This document shows, in pieces, positions 8,160-15,312 of a stretch of 32,715 nt of DNA. A model generated the notes under the pieces. It saw only the letters and a list, made by a program, of their open reading frames with translations. It did no database searches and had not been told where the DNA came from. This DNA is from Pirellulaceae bacterium (GTDB taxonomy: Bacteria; Planctomycetota; Planctomycetia; Pirellulales; Pirellulaceae), in NCBI GenBank assembly GCA_030748485.1, contig JASMLW010000325.1:1-32715 (forward strand), read 5' to 3'. Position 1 is the first letter of the stretch. Each line of letters starts with the position of its first letter. Both the position numbers and the translations under genes were made by a program.

Positions 8160-9041
8160 TCACGACGACAAGAAGCGGTCGATCGCAACGCTCATCGATG
8201 TGAATTCGACTCCGGTCGCTGCGATGAAGCGCGAGCCATCCAGGAACGTCCTCAGCAGGCGAACGTCTGCGAAGGCGAAATCGCCAACCGGTTTCTCTTC
8301 CACGGCGACGCCCGAGCCGCTGCGGGCGACAAACAGTTGCGCCAAATCCGCACGGAGGAATTGTTCGGGATTCGCTAGATGCCAAATCCCCGAGATACCT
8401 TGCTGGCAGCCGGCGATCACGGCCCGCGCAACGTCGTCGACCAGTGTCGGCGAAAGCACCTGGTCAGCGATGCAGACAATGTTTCGCCCAGCTTTGGCGA
8501 GATCGCGCCATTCGGAGAACAGATGAGACTCGGCGGGCCGGTCACCGACGATCTTGTCGAGCCGGACGATCAGGCTCTCGGGCGCGGCGCGCATCAAATG
8601 CTCCTCAACGACCACCTTCTGGCGACCGTATTCGGACTGCGGATCAATCGCCGCGCTCTCCGAGTAGCCACCTACATTGCCATCGAAGACATGGCTCGTC
8701 GAAAGAAATGCAATGCGGACACCGTGTCGCCGCAAGTCATCGATGAGTCGAATAGTCCCCTCGACATTGACCTGCCGACTCTGCTCTCGTTCCAGAAAAC
8801 AGCGGTCAATCTGGCTGATGCACGAGCAGATCACAGCGAAACGTCGATCGCCCGAATCCCAGAACTCGCGCGCCACGCAGTCGGTGATCGAGTCGGTGCG
8901 AAGGTCGAAGGCGGAAAGCTGGTCGGTGGGTGAGGACGACTTCGTGCCGATGGAGTCCGCCGCGCTCGTTTGCGCGTGTTCATGGATGTGCGATCCGATG
9001 AAACCGGAGGCTCCGACGACGAGGAATCGATCTGTGTTCAC
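8160..9041 (-). CDS. NAD(P)-dependent epimerase/reductase (extended SDR, RmlD-like)
   Basis: This 293-residue cytosolic protein has an N-terminal Rossmann fold with GASGFIG (residues 10-16), a Ser/Thr pair in FLSTSHVFDG (113-121) and the active-site YGRQK (Tyr138, Lys142). That is the pattern of dTDP-4-dehydrorhamnose reductase and related extended short-chain dehydrogenases; HVFDG resembles the YVFDG of RmlD. No other dTDP-sugar gene is nearby, so the substrate is unknown. The start is a GTG at 9041, which leaves the Rossmann strand at the correct distance from the N-terminus. It diverges from the radical SAM gene across 120 bases and is followed by the PSD1 gene. Confidence 0.85.
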   Translation of the reverse strand: MNTDRFLVVGASGFIGSHIHEHAQTSAADSIGTKSSSPTDQLSAFDLRTDSITDCVAREFWDSGDRRFAVICSCISQIDRCFLEREQSRQVNVEGTIRLIDDLRRHGVRIAFLSTSHVFDGNVGGYSESAAIDPQSEYGRQKVVVEEHLMRAAPESLIVRLDKIVGDRPAESHLFSEWRDLAKAGRNIVCIADQVLSPTLVDDVARAVIAGCQQGISGIWHLANPEQFLRADLAQLFVARSGSGVAVEEKPVGDFAFADVRLLRTFLDGSRFIAATGVEFTSMSVAIDRFLSS

Positions 9042-9099
9042 GATGGCGCCGGTTGAATTCGTTGACTTCGCACGATGTTGCGCCTCGTCGAAGCGGGCA

Positions 9100-9119
9100 G
9101 CTACATTGGGCTACATTGG
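9100..9119. repeat. 10-bp tandem repeat in a divergent promoter region
   Basis: GCTACATTGG occurs twice head to tail (9100-9109 and 9110-9119) in the 120-base gap between the divergent SDR and radical SAM genes, 43 bases before the radical SAM start. A repeated 10-mer at one helical turn could be a regulator-binding direct repeat, or a recent slippage product. Confidence 0.5.
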
Positions 9120-9161
9120 TGATAGACTAGGGCGAGCACTTTCGACAACGACGCGATCCGA

Positions 9162-10220
9162 ATGACCGACTCACCGCAAACGCCACCACAGTTTCCTCCT
9201 TCCGAGGGGAATCGTCGACTGGCGGAGCGGTTGTTCGTCGAGCAACTGGATCAGTGTAGCCGGTTTCCAAAATATTTCGAAATCGAGACAGTCAACGCCT
9301 GCAACGCTCGCTGCACGATGTGTACGATCGAGGATTGGAACAAAGGCGAGAGCTCGGTCATGAAGATGGAGTTGATCGAGAAGTTGGCCGACGAGATTCG
9401 GCCGCACGCCGGCTGGGTCGAGCAAGTCTGTCTCAACCGCGACGGCGAACCGACGTTGGACAAACAACTGGCCCAGCGAGTCAGGTTGCTCAAGGGCGCC
9501 GGGGTGCGGAAAGTGACCTTCGCGACCAACGGCCAATTGATGACGGAGTCGTTTGTCAGCGAACTGTGCGACGCTGGGACCGACGACATCATGGTCTCGA
9601 TCGACGGCGCGACGAAAGCGACATTCGAGAAGATCCGCGTCCGCTTGGATTTCGATCTCGTTGTCGCCAACACGATCAAGCTGATCGAATTGCGCGATCG
9701 GTTGCGCCCGCAGATGACGGTTCGGGTGCGCGCCGTCGCGATGCCGGAAAACGAACACGAGGTGCGCGACATTATTCAGTTTTGGAAGTCGCGGCTGCAA
9801 GACGGCGACAGCATCTACGCCATGCGCATGCACTCGTGGGGCAACCAGCATTTCCAAGAGTCGAGTGAAAAGGTCGCCAGGTTCGCCGACAAACCGTGCA
9901 TCAGTCCATTCTCGACGATGATCATCGACGTCGACGGGAACGTGCCGCTATGTGGTTGCGACTACAACATCAAGTTGCCCATGGGCGACTTCGCCAGCGA
10001 GTCGATCGAAGAGATTTGGCGAGGCCCGCCATTTCTCCGCGTCCGCGATCAGCACGCCAATGGAAGACGGAACGAAATCGAGATGTGTCGGGGTTGCGAC
10101 ATCTGGGACCGGTCGCTCGTCGGCGCCAAGCGCGACAACGACCGGCCCGGGCTAGCGGATTCGCCGGATGGAAAGCCGCTCCTGCAGATTCAGACCGATC
10201 TGGATCTGGACTTGAGCTGA
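9162..10220 (+). CDS. radical SAM enzyme with SPASM domain
   Basis: This 352-residue protein has the radical SAM cluster motif CNARCTMC (Cys47, Cys51, Cys54), then NRDGEPTL (92-99) and FATNGQLM (120-127) as expected for the partial barrel. A C-terminal SPASM-type region has Cys246, Cys264, Cys266, Cys309 and Cys312, probably binding an auxiliary iron-sulfur cluster. Such enzymes modify peptides, proteins or small molecules. No obvious precursor peptide gene flanks it. The C-terminus ends in an unusual Asp-Leu repeat (DLDLDLS). The ATG at 9162 is the only sensible start. It is divergent from the SDR gene and convergent with the sulfatase pair, so it is probably transcribed alone. Confidence 0.92.
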   Translation: MTDSPQTPPQFPPSEGNRRLAERLFVEQLDQCSRFPKYFEIETVNACNARCTMCTIEDWNKGESSVMKMELIEKLADEIRPHAGWVEQVCLNRDGEPTLDKQLAQRVRLLKGAGVRKVTFATNGQLMTESFVSELCDAGTDDIMVSIDGATKATFEKIRVRLDFDLVVANTIKLIELRDRLRPQMTVRVRAVAMPENEHEVRDIIQFWKSRLQDGDSIYAMRMHSWGNQHFQESSEKVARFADKPCISPFSTMIIDVDGNVPLCGCDYNIKLPMGDFASESIEEIWRGPPFLRVRDQHANGRRNEIEMCRGCDIWDRSLVGAKRDNDRPGLADSPDGKPLLQIQTDLDLDLS

Positions 10221-10262
10221 AGCGGTCGGAATGATCTCCGCCCCGACGATTAGCGATGCGGG

Positions 10263-11753
10263 TCAGTCCCTTGACAATTGCGGAAACGCTCTTTTCAAAT
10301 CGACGCCGTCGTCCAGCCGCTGCTGCAGCTCGGTCAGTTCAGCGAACATGGACTTCATTCTCGCTCGGTTGGCGGGATCTTCCGCGACGTTGCGTTCTTC
10401 GTGCGGGTCCCTGCGGAGATCGTAGAGCAACCTGACTTGAAGCGTCGGATAGACGATCAATTTCCATTCGTCGCGGCGGATCATCCGCTGCGTATCCATA
10501 AAGGCTCCGTAAACTGAAGTGACCCGTGAGGGCTCGCCGGCCAACAGCGGTAGTAGCGATTGAAACTCAACGTCGCGCCGATCGTTGTCCCCAGCGATGT
10601 CCAGGCAGGTCGCCATGACATCCTGGACGTAGATCGGCTGATCGACAAATCGGCCGCTCGTCACATTCGGCCCGGCGATGATGAAGGGGACGCGGATCGA
10701 GTGGTCGAACATGTTCTGCTTTCCCATCAATCCGTGATGCCCGCAGGCCAGGCCGTGATCGGCGCTGAAGATGATCCACGTGTTCTTGTCGAGCCCCTGT
10801 GCGCGGACTTCGCGGAGGATGCGGCCGATCTGCTCGTCGAGATGGGTGATTAGCGCGTAGTACTCTTGCCGGTTGACTTTCACCGCGAACTCGGTGCGCG
10901 GATAGGGAGCCAGGCTCTCGTCGCGACGGGTGGGCGTGAGGCCCAGTGTGTCGTGAGGATGCTTGGCGTGAAATGGAGGCGGCAGTTTGATCGACGTCAG
11001 CGGATAGCGGTCGACGAATTCCTTTGGACTCTGCCGTGGGTCGTGCGGCGCGTTGAACGCCAGGTACATGAAGAAAGGCTTCGACGACGGCGTTTTGGAT
11101 CGCGCTGAGGCGTCGCGAAGGAAAAGAGTCGCATCGTCGGCGAGCACTTCCGACCAGTGCTTGCCGCCTTCCCAGAATCCGCCAAACCGTTTGTCGTAGG
11201 GGCTCCACACATCCGGCTTGCCGGTCGGCGGGCGTTGGTAGCCCTCTTCTTTGAAAGGCGGTTTGCGCGTGTCGGGCGGCATGCCGGGCCGAATGTGAGT
11301 CGAGTGGTCGAAGACGGCCGCCGCGTCCGCCTGGATGTGCCACTTGCCCGTAAAGTACGTCTCGTACCCCAGACGACTCATCCGTTCCGACCACACCAGC
11401 GGACGTTGTGAGTCGGGCGGCCGCGTCTTCCGCCTCTTCGCTCGCCGCAGCTGCCCGTCCGCCGCGTGAGCTCGCCACAGAGTCTTGCCGGTGAACATCA
11501 TCGTTCGCGATGCAACGCAAACCGCTCCGGTCCAAGACCCCATGTTGTAGCAGTGCGTAAATTGCGCGCCGCGCTTCGCCAGTTCGTCCAAATGTGGAGT
11601 CTGCACGGCGGGATCGGCGTACCGACCGCACGTGTCGTACGCCTGGTCGTCGGCGAAGATGAAGATGATGTTGGGGCGGTCCGCTCCGCTCGCCGGCCCC
11701 GAGCAGGCGATCGCCAGGATGAAGAACGGGAAGCTCAGACTTTGTCGGCTCAT
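10263..11753 (-). CDS. exported sulfatase (CxAxR active-site motif)
   Basis: This 496-residue protein has a signal peptide (MSRQSLSFPF to about ASG, residue 23). PNIIFIFADDQAYD follows, with metal-binding Asp35/Asp36, and then the formylglycine motif CVASR (79-83) in the SRTMMFTGKT context of type I sulfatases. The position usually held by Pro in CxPxR is Ala. Other family marks are FTGKWHIQ, HDPRQSP and FSADHGLACGHHG. It should hydrolyse sulfate esters of carbohydrates outside the cytoplasm after formylglycine conversion; the substrate cannot be read. The ATG at 11753 overlaps the TGA of the upstream sulfatase (ATGA, 11750-11753), implying translational coupling. A frame extension to 11834 inside the upstream gene is rejected. 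Confidence 0.93.
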   Translation of the reverse strand: MSRQSLSFPFFILAIACSGPASGADRPNIIFIFADDQAYDTCGRYADPAVQTPHLDELAKRGAQFTHCYNMGSWTGAVCVASRTMMFTGKTLWRAHAADGQLRRAKRRKTRPPDSQRPLVWSERMSRLGYETYFTGKWHIQADAAAVFDHSTHIRPGMPPDTRKPPFKEEGYQRPPTGKPDVWSPYDKRFGGFWEGGKHWSEVLADDATLFLRDASARSKTPSSKPFFMYLAFNAPHDPRQSPKEFVDRYPLTSIKLPPPFHAKHPHDTLGLTPTRRDESLAPYPRTEFAVKVNRQEYYALITHLDEQIGRILREVRAQGLDKNTWIIFSADHGLACGHHGLMGKQNMFDHSIRVPFIIAGPNVTSGRFVDQPIYVQDVMATCLDIAGDNDRRDVEFQSLLPLLAGEPSRVTSVYGAFMDTQRMIRRDEWKLIVYPTLQVRLLYDLRRDPHEERNVAEDPANRARMKSMFAELTELQQRLDDGVDLKRAFPQLSRD

Positions 11754-13234
11754 TTTGTTCGCTCTTTGGAGTTCCGCTTTGGGCGACGAGGGTTCCAGAC
11801 GGGATCGCTCATCTGGATGTTGAGTTCTTCCCACGCGGCGACTAGCTCCCGTCGCTTGCTCGGCTCGGTTTTGCTCAGGTCACGTTGTTCGGCCAGGTCG
11901 TCGGCGAGGTTGTAGAGTTGCCAGTCCGGATTGGCTGAGCGGCGCGGATTCTTGAGCAGTTTCCAGTCGCCGACACGAATCGCCGTCCGGGAACCGGTTC
12001 GCCAGAACAGCCGATCGTGCGGCCGGCTCGCTCGCTTCTCCGTTAGGTAAGGAAGCAGATCGACGCCGTCGTATTGGTTCGACTTGGGAAGCGGCGCGTC
12101 CGCCACCGCGGCCGCAGTGGCGAAGATGTCGAGTGAAATGACCGGCTCGGTGTACGTCTCGCCGGCCGGTAGTCGACCGGGCCATTGCGCCATGAACGGG
12201 ACACGCAAGCCGCCTTCGAAGACGGACCCCTTGCCGTCGCGCAGCGGCAAATTGCTGGACGTCAACTCGCGCGTCGGTCCGCCGTTGTCGCTCAAGAAGA
12301 ACACGAGCGTGTCGCGTTCCAGTTTCTCGTCGCGCAGCTTGCCGAGAATGGAGCCGACGCTCTCGTCCAGATTGGCGAGCATGGCGGCGAAAATGCGTCG
12401 CTGTATGTCTTCGATGTGCGCGAACTTGTCGACGTATGCGTTGGTTGCTTGCAGTGGGCTGTGAACGGCGTTGTAAGCGACGTAGAGGAAGAACGGCTTG
12501 TCCGCGTTGCGCTCGATGAAATCGACCGCTTCGCGCGTGAAGGCGTCCGTCAAGTACTCGGGTTCGGCCACCGGTTGTCCGGCTCGGTAGATCGGATTGT
12601 CCGCGTCGTAGTCGGGTTCGGTGTTGCCCATGTGTGTCGAGTAGATCAGTCGGTCGTCGCTCGAACGCCAACGCCCCTCGCCGCCGCCAGGCAGGACCTT
12701 CCGCCGCAGCCAGGTCGTCGTGTTGCGATAGGGCGGCGGAGTGAAATAATGTCCCTCGTGCAAGAACCCGAAGAATTCGTCGAAGCCCCGCCGCATCGGC
12801 TGATAGCGGGCCGTGCCGCCCAAGTGCCATTTGCCGACCAGTCCAGTCACGTACCCGGCGTCGACTAACACGTCGGCGAGCGTCTTCTCGCCAACGGGAA
12901 GTCCGGCGTCGGGGTCTTCGTTCTGAGCGCCGATGGGGTTGAACTCGAATCCGAATCGAGTCTGATACCGACCGGTCAACAGCCCGGCTCGCGACGCGCT
13001 GCAGAATGGTGCGGTCACGTAACCTTGAGTAAACCGCACTCCCTTGCCCGCGATCGAGTCGATCTGGGGCGTGGGTATCTGCTCGTTTCCCTGGCACCCG
13101 AGTTCTCCGTATCCCAGGTCGTCGGCCAGCAGAACGACGATGTTCGGAAGTCTTTCCGCTGCGCTGGTGGACCCGGCAGACGATAGGACGAGTGCGATGA
13201 GGGCGATGAGGGCGATCTGTTTTGAGTTGCGCAT
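11750..13234 (-). CDS. exported sulfatase (arylsulfatase A-like, CSASR motif)
   Basis: This 494-residue protein starts with a signal peptide whose core is a repeated Ile-Ala-Leu unit and which ends near SAA (residue 26). LPNIVVLLADDLGYGELG gives metal-binding Asp38/Asp39. PFCSASRAGLLTGRY gives the formylglycine site Cys78 in a CxAxR rather than CxPxR motif. LVGKWHLGG and FFLSDNGGPT complete the active site. The length and order are normal for the family. The substrate is unknown; carbohydrate sulfate esters are typical in planctomycetes. It is the first gene of a two-sulfatase operon overlapping its partner by four bases. On the opposite side it diverges from the secretin-domain-like gene, and an ATTCTA at 13291-13296 (TAGAAT on its strand) may be its -10 element. 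Confidence 0.94.
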   Translation of the reverse strand: MRNSKQIALIALIALVLSSAGSTSAAERLPNIVVLLADDLGYGELGCQGNEQIPTPQIDSIAGKGVRFTQGYVTAPFCSASRAGLLTGRYQTRFGFEFNPIGAQNEDPDAGLPVGEKTLADVLVDAGYVTGLVGKWHLGGTARYQPMRRGFDEFFGFLHEGHYFTPPPYRNTTTWLRRKVLPGGGEGRWRSSDDRLIYSTHMGNTEPDYDADNPIYRAGQPVAEPEYLTDAFTREAVDFIERNADKPFFLYVAYNAVHSPLQATNAYVDKFAHIEDIQRRIFAAMLANLDESVGSILGKLRDEKLERDTLVFFLSDNGGPTRELTSSNLPLRDGKGSVFEGGLRVPFMAQWPGRLPAGETYTEPVISLDIFATAAAVADAPLPKSNQYDGVDLLPYLTEKRASRPHDRLFWRTGSRTAIRVGDWKLLKNPRRSANPDWQLYNLADDLAEQRDLSKTEPSKRRELVAAWEELNIQMSDPVWNPRRPKRNSKERTK

Positions 13235-13387
13235 TGATTTGAAGTCGCGATTCTGCTGAGCCGGTTGAGGTGTTGGTGAGTGGCGGCTCCATTCTAAGCG
13301 GAACGGCAGGTGAGTGGATCCCGCTTCGGCGGCGGGTCTGGACTGTGGGGAATCGGCGAAATCCGACCGCCGCCGTCGGCGTCGCCT

Positions 13388-13416
13388 TTGTGCACTCGTT
13401 CGCGCCTGAATAGAAT
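13388..13416 (+). promoter_or_regulatory. candidate sigma70-type promoter
   Basis: TTGTGC (13388-13393) and TAGAAT (13411-13416) are spaced by 17 bases and lie upstream of the ATG at 13501. A second identical TAGAAT at 13425-13430 comes from a tandem duplication. This assignment is by consensus only. Confidence 0.45.
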
Positions 13417-13434
13417 CGAATGAATAGAATCGAA
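13407..13434. repeat. perfect 14-bp tandem duplication
   Basis: TGAATAGAATCGAA is present twice with no gap (13407-13420 and 13421-13434). Each copy contains TAGAAT, so the putative -10 element of the downstream gene is duplicated 14 bases apart. Confidence 0.9.
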
Positions 13435-13500
13435 CGATCGGCGGATGCCAGGCCGTCGAGCACAGGGGTTCGGGTCAATTCAAAAACGAGGTACGTATCC

Positions 13501-15117
13501 ATGCTCGCTCCCTATCGACGGCTTGTTCTCACCGTCTGCGCTTGCGCTCTGTTGCACCCTGGGACCGCCGTCTGCCAGGACGACGAATTCGAGGCTCCGC
13601 CGTCGCCGCTGCCGGTGATCGCCGACGAACCACGGACAATCGACCCGGCTCGATTCGTGCCGGAGAAGCTGTCGGCCAAGGTGCAGGCCGACTTCTCGTC
13701 TTCGTCGCTCCGCGAAGTTGTCGAGTGGCTGAAGACCGACCGTGAACTGGCCGTGCTTGTCGAGAAGTCCGCCTTGAACGACATGGGTGTGTTGATGAGC
13801 GACCCCGTGTCGGACCGTCTCGATGATGATCCCGTCTACTTGCTCCTCAATCGATTGAGCTCATTGGGGCTGGCTTGGTACTACACAGACGACATTCTGC
13901 ATATCACAACGGAGGCGTTAGCCGCCGAGCAGCTGTCGACTCAGCCGTACGTCATCGGCGATCTGTTGGACGCCGAGTATTTGACGGACGACATCAACAA
14001 TGTGATTCAGACCTCGATCGCGCCGGAGTCTTGGGAGGATGTTGGCGGCGCGGGCGTCGTCCGTTTTTTGGGTGACGTGATGTTCGTTCGGCAAACCGGT
14101 GAGCTGCATCGTCGCGTGCAAGGAACGCTGGCCGCGCTCCGCAGCAATGGTCGCCAGACATTCGTTCTCGATCCGCCCAAACATCTCGCGTTGCGCGAGA
14201 AGCTGAGTGAAAACGTCAATGCGGATTTTGAGGACACGCCCTTGATTGACGCTGTGGCGAAGTTGGCGGCAGATGCGAATGTCGACATTCGGCTCGATGC
14301 GCCGGCGCTCCGCTCCTTGCGTGTCCGCGACCGGGAGCCAGTAACGCTCAAGCTGACGGACCGCAAGTTGAAGACCGTGCTGCAATCGATGGTGCTGGAC
14401 TTGAAGCTGACGTGGATCTTGCGGGACGGCGTGCTGTGGATAACGAGCGCCGAGCAGGCCGAGGGTTTCCTCAAGTCGGCGATCTATGACGTCCGCGATC
14501 TTTGTCGCGATGAAGATGAATCGGAAGGCTTGAAGGAGGCCGTTGTCTCGCAGTCGGCCGAACATTGGGAGGACTCAGGAGGGCCGGGCTCGATGAGTTT
14601 TGCTCGCCCCGGGATTCTCGTCGTCCATACCACGGAGCGAGTTCACATGGATGTGTTGGAGTTGCTCGAGACCTATCGACGAGCATTGCGCAATTCAAAA
14701 ATCCGTGACCGCGACGCCGTCGATCCCAGGGAGATCACCACCGTCTATTACCGGATGCACGCCGACGTGGCCGACGGTCTCCAGCTGATCTTGCCTAAAT
14801 TGGTGGAGCCGGCGAGTTGGCGGGGAATCGAGAATGTCGACGCCGCCGGAGAGATCATCCTGGCGCCTTCGAATCCCGAGCTCGTGCAACCGATCGGCAA
14901 GGACGGCAAGCCAGAGGGAGCGATGACCGATCGAGCCGTGTTGATCATCAAGCAATCGCGTGAGATTCACGACAAGATCGCCGCCGTTATTCGACGCGTT
15001 GAAATCGGCGATCAGCCAGCCGGGATGGGGATGGGCGGCATGGGCGGCATGGGCGGCGGCTTCGGCGGCGGCTTTTTCGCCGTGCCCCAAAAGCGGCCAG
15101 AGCGCCTGAAGAAATAA
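13501..15117 (+). CDS. exported protein with repeated secretin N-domain (STN)-like units
   Basis: This 538-residue protein has a signal peptide (to about residue 26) and internal repeats. Unit one runs from KLSAKVQADFSSSSLREVV (57-74) through LAWYYTDDILHITTE (124-138) to PESWEDVGGAGVVRFLGD (175-192). Unit two runs from KLSENVNADFEDTPLIDAV (234-252) through LTWILRDGVLWITSAE (303-318) to HWEDSGGPGSMSF (355-367). A partial third covers about 411-500 (VEPASWRG, then RAVLIIKQSREIHDKI). The beta-strand pattern resembles secretin/TonB short N-terminal domains. No outer-membrane secretin barrel is present, so it is not a full secretin. The C-terminus is Gly/Met-rich (MGGMGGMGGG near 511-520). The ATG at 13501 is chosen for its signal peptide and an upstream GAGG; the frame also opens at 13420. 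Function unknown; a periplasmic or cell-surface scaffold is a guess. Confidence 0.85.
   Translation: MLAPYRRLVLTVCACALLHPGTAVCQDDEFEAPPSPLPVIADEPRTIDPARFVPEKLSAKVQADFSSSSLREVVEWLKTDRELAVLVEKSALNDMGVLMSDPVSDRLDDDPVYLLLNRLSSLGLAWYYTDDILHITTEALAAEQLSTQPYVIGDLLDAEYLTDDINNVIQTSIAPESWEDVGGAGVVRFLGDVMFVRQTGELHRRVQGTLAALRSNGRQTFVLDPPKHLALREKLSENVNADFEDTPLIDAVAKLAADANVDIRLDAPALRSLRVRDREPVTLKLTDRKLKTVLQSMVLDLKLTWILRDGVLWITSAEQAEGFLKSAIYDVRDLCRDEDESEGLKEAVVSQSAEHWEDSGGPGSMSFARPGILVVHTTERVHMDVLELLETYRRALRNSKIRDRDAVDPREITTVYYRMHADVADGLQLILPKLVEPASWRGIENVDAAGEIILAPSNPELVQPIGKDGKPEGAMTDRAVLIIKQSREIHDKIAAVIRRVEIGDQPAGMGMGGMGGMGGGFGGGFFAVPQKRPERLKK
15031..15057 (+). repeat. 9-bp triplet-like tandem repeat inside a gene
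   Basis: ATGGGCGGC occurs three times in a row (15031-15039, 15040-15048, 15049-15057), coding Met-Gly-Gly repeats in the C-terminal tail of the STN-like protein. Slippage here would change the length of the tail without changing the frame. Confidence 0.85.
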
Positions 15118-15237
15118 GACTCGCCACAATCGGCTCCGGTCGCGTCGGCGCTGCCGTCAGGGGACCGCCGCCGCGTTCTCGATCGCGCTGTTCGGCGCCA
15201 GTGGGACCCCCTGCGGCCACCCGCGGCGGGCGTGCGG

Positions 15238-15267
15238 TTGGTGAACGAAGACGGCATTGGCTAGAAT
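15238..15267 (+). promoter_or_regulatory. candidate sigma70-type promoter
   Basis: TTGGTG (15238-15243) and TAGAAT (15262-15267) are spaced by 18 bases. They lie 45 bases upstream of the ATG of the large PQQ-propeller gene, giving a plausible leader of about 39 bases. The -10 is identical to that of the preceding gene. Consensus match only. Confidence 0.5.
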
Positions 15268-15312
15268 CGTTCAACCACCCCGTACCCCATTTTCACGCCT
15301 GGGACGATTCGC

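Noticed and set aside
11880..13502. 540-residue minus-strand frame overlapping the upstream sulfatase
   Set aside because: It is the same strand in a shifted frame, Arg-rich and motif-free, whereas the sulfatase frame has a complete active site.
15158..15213. possible terminator after the STN-like gene (CAGGGG with CCCCTG)
   Set aside because: The loop would be more than 40 bases and no T run follows, so the pairing is not convincing.
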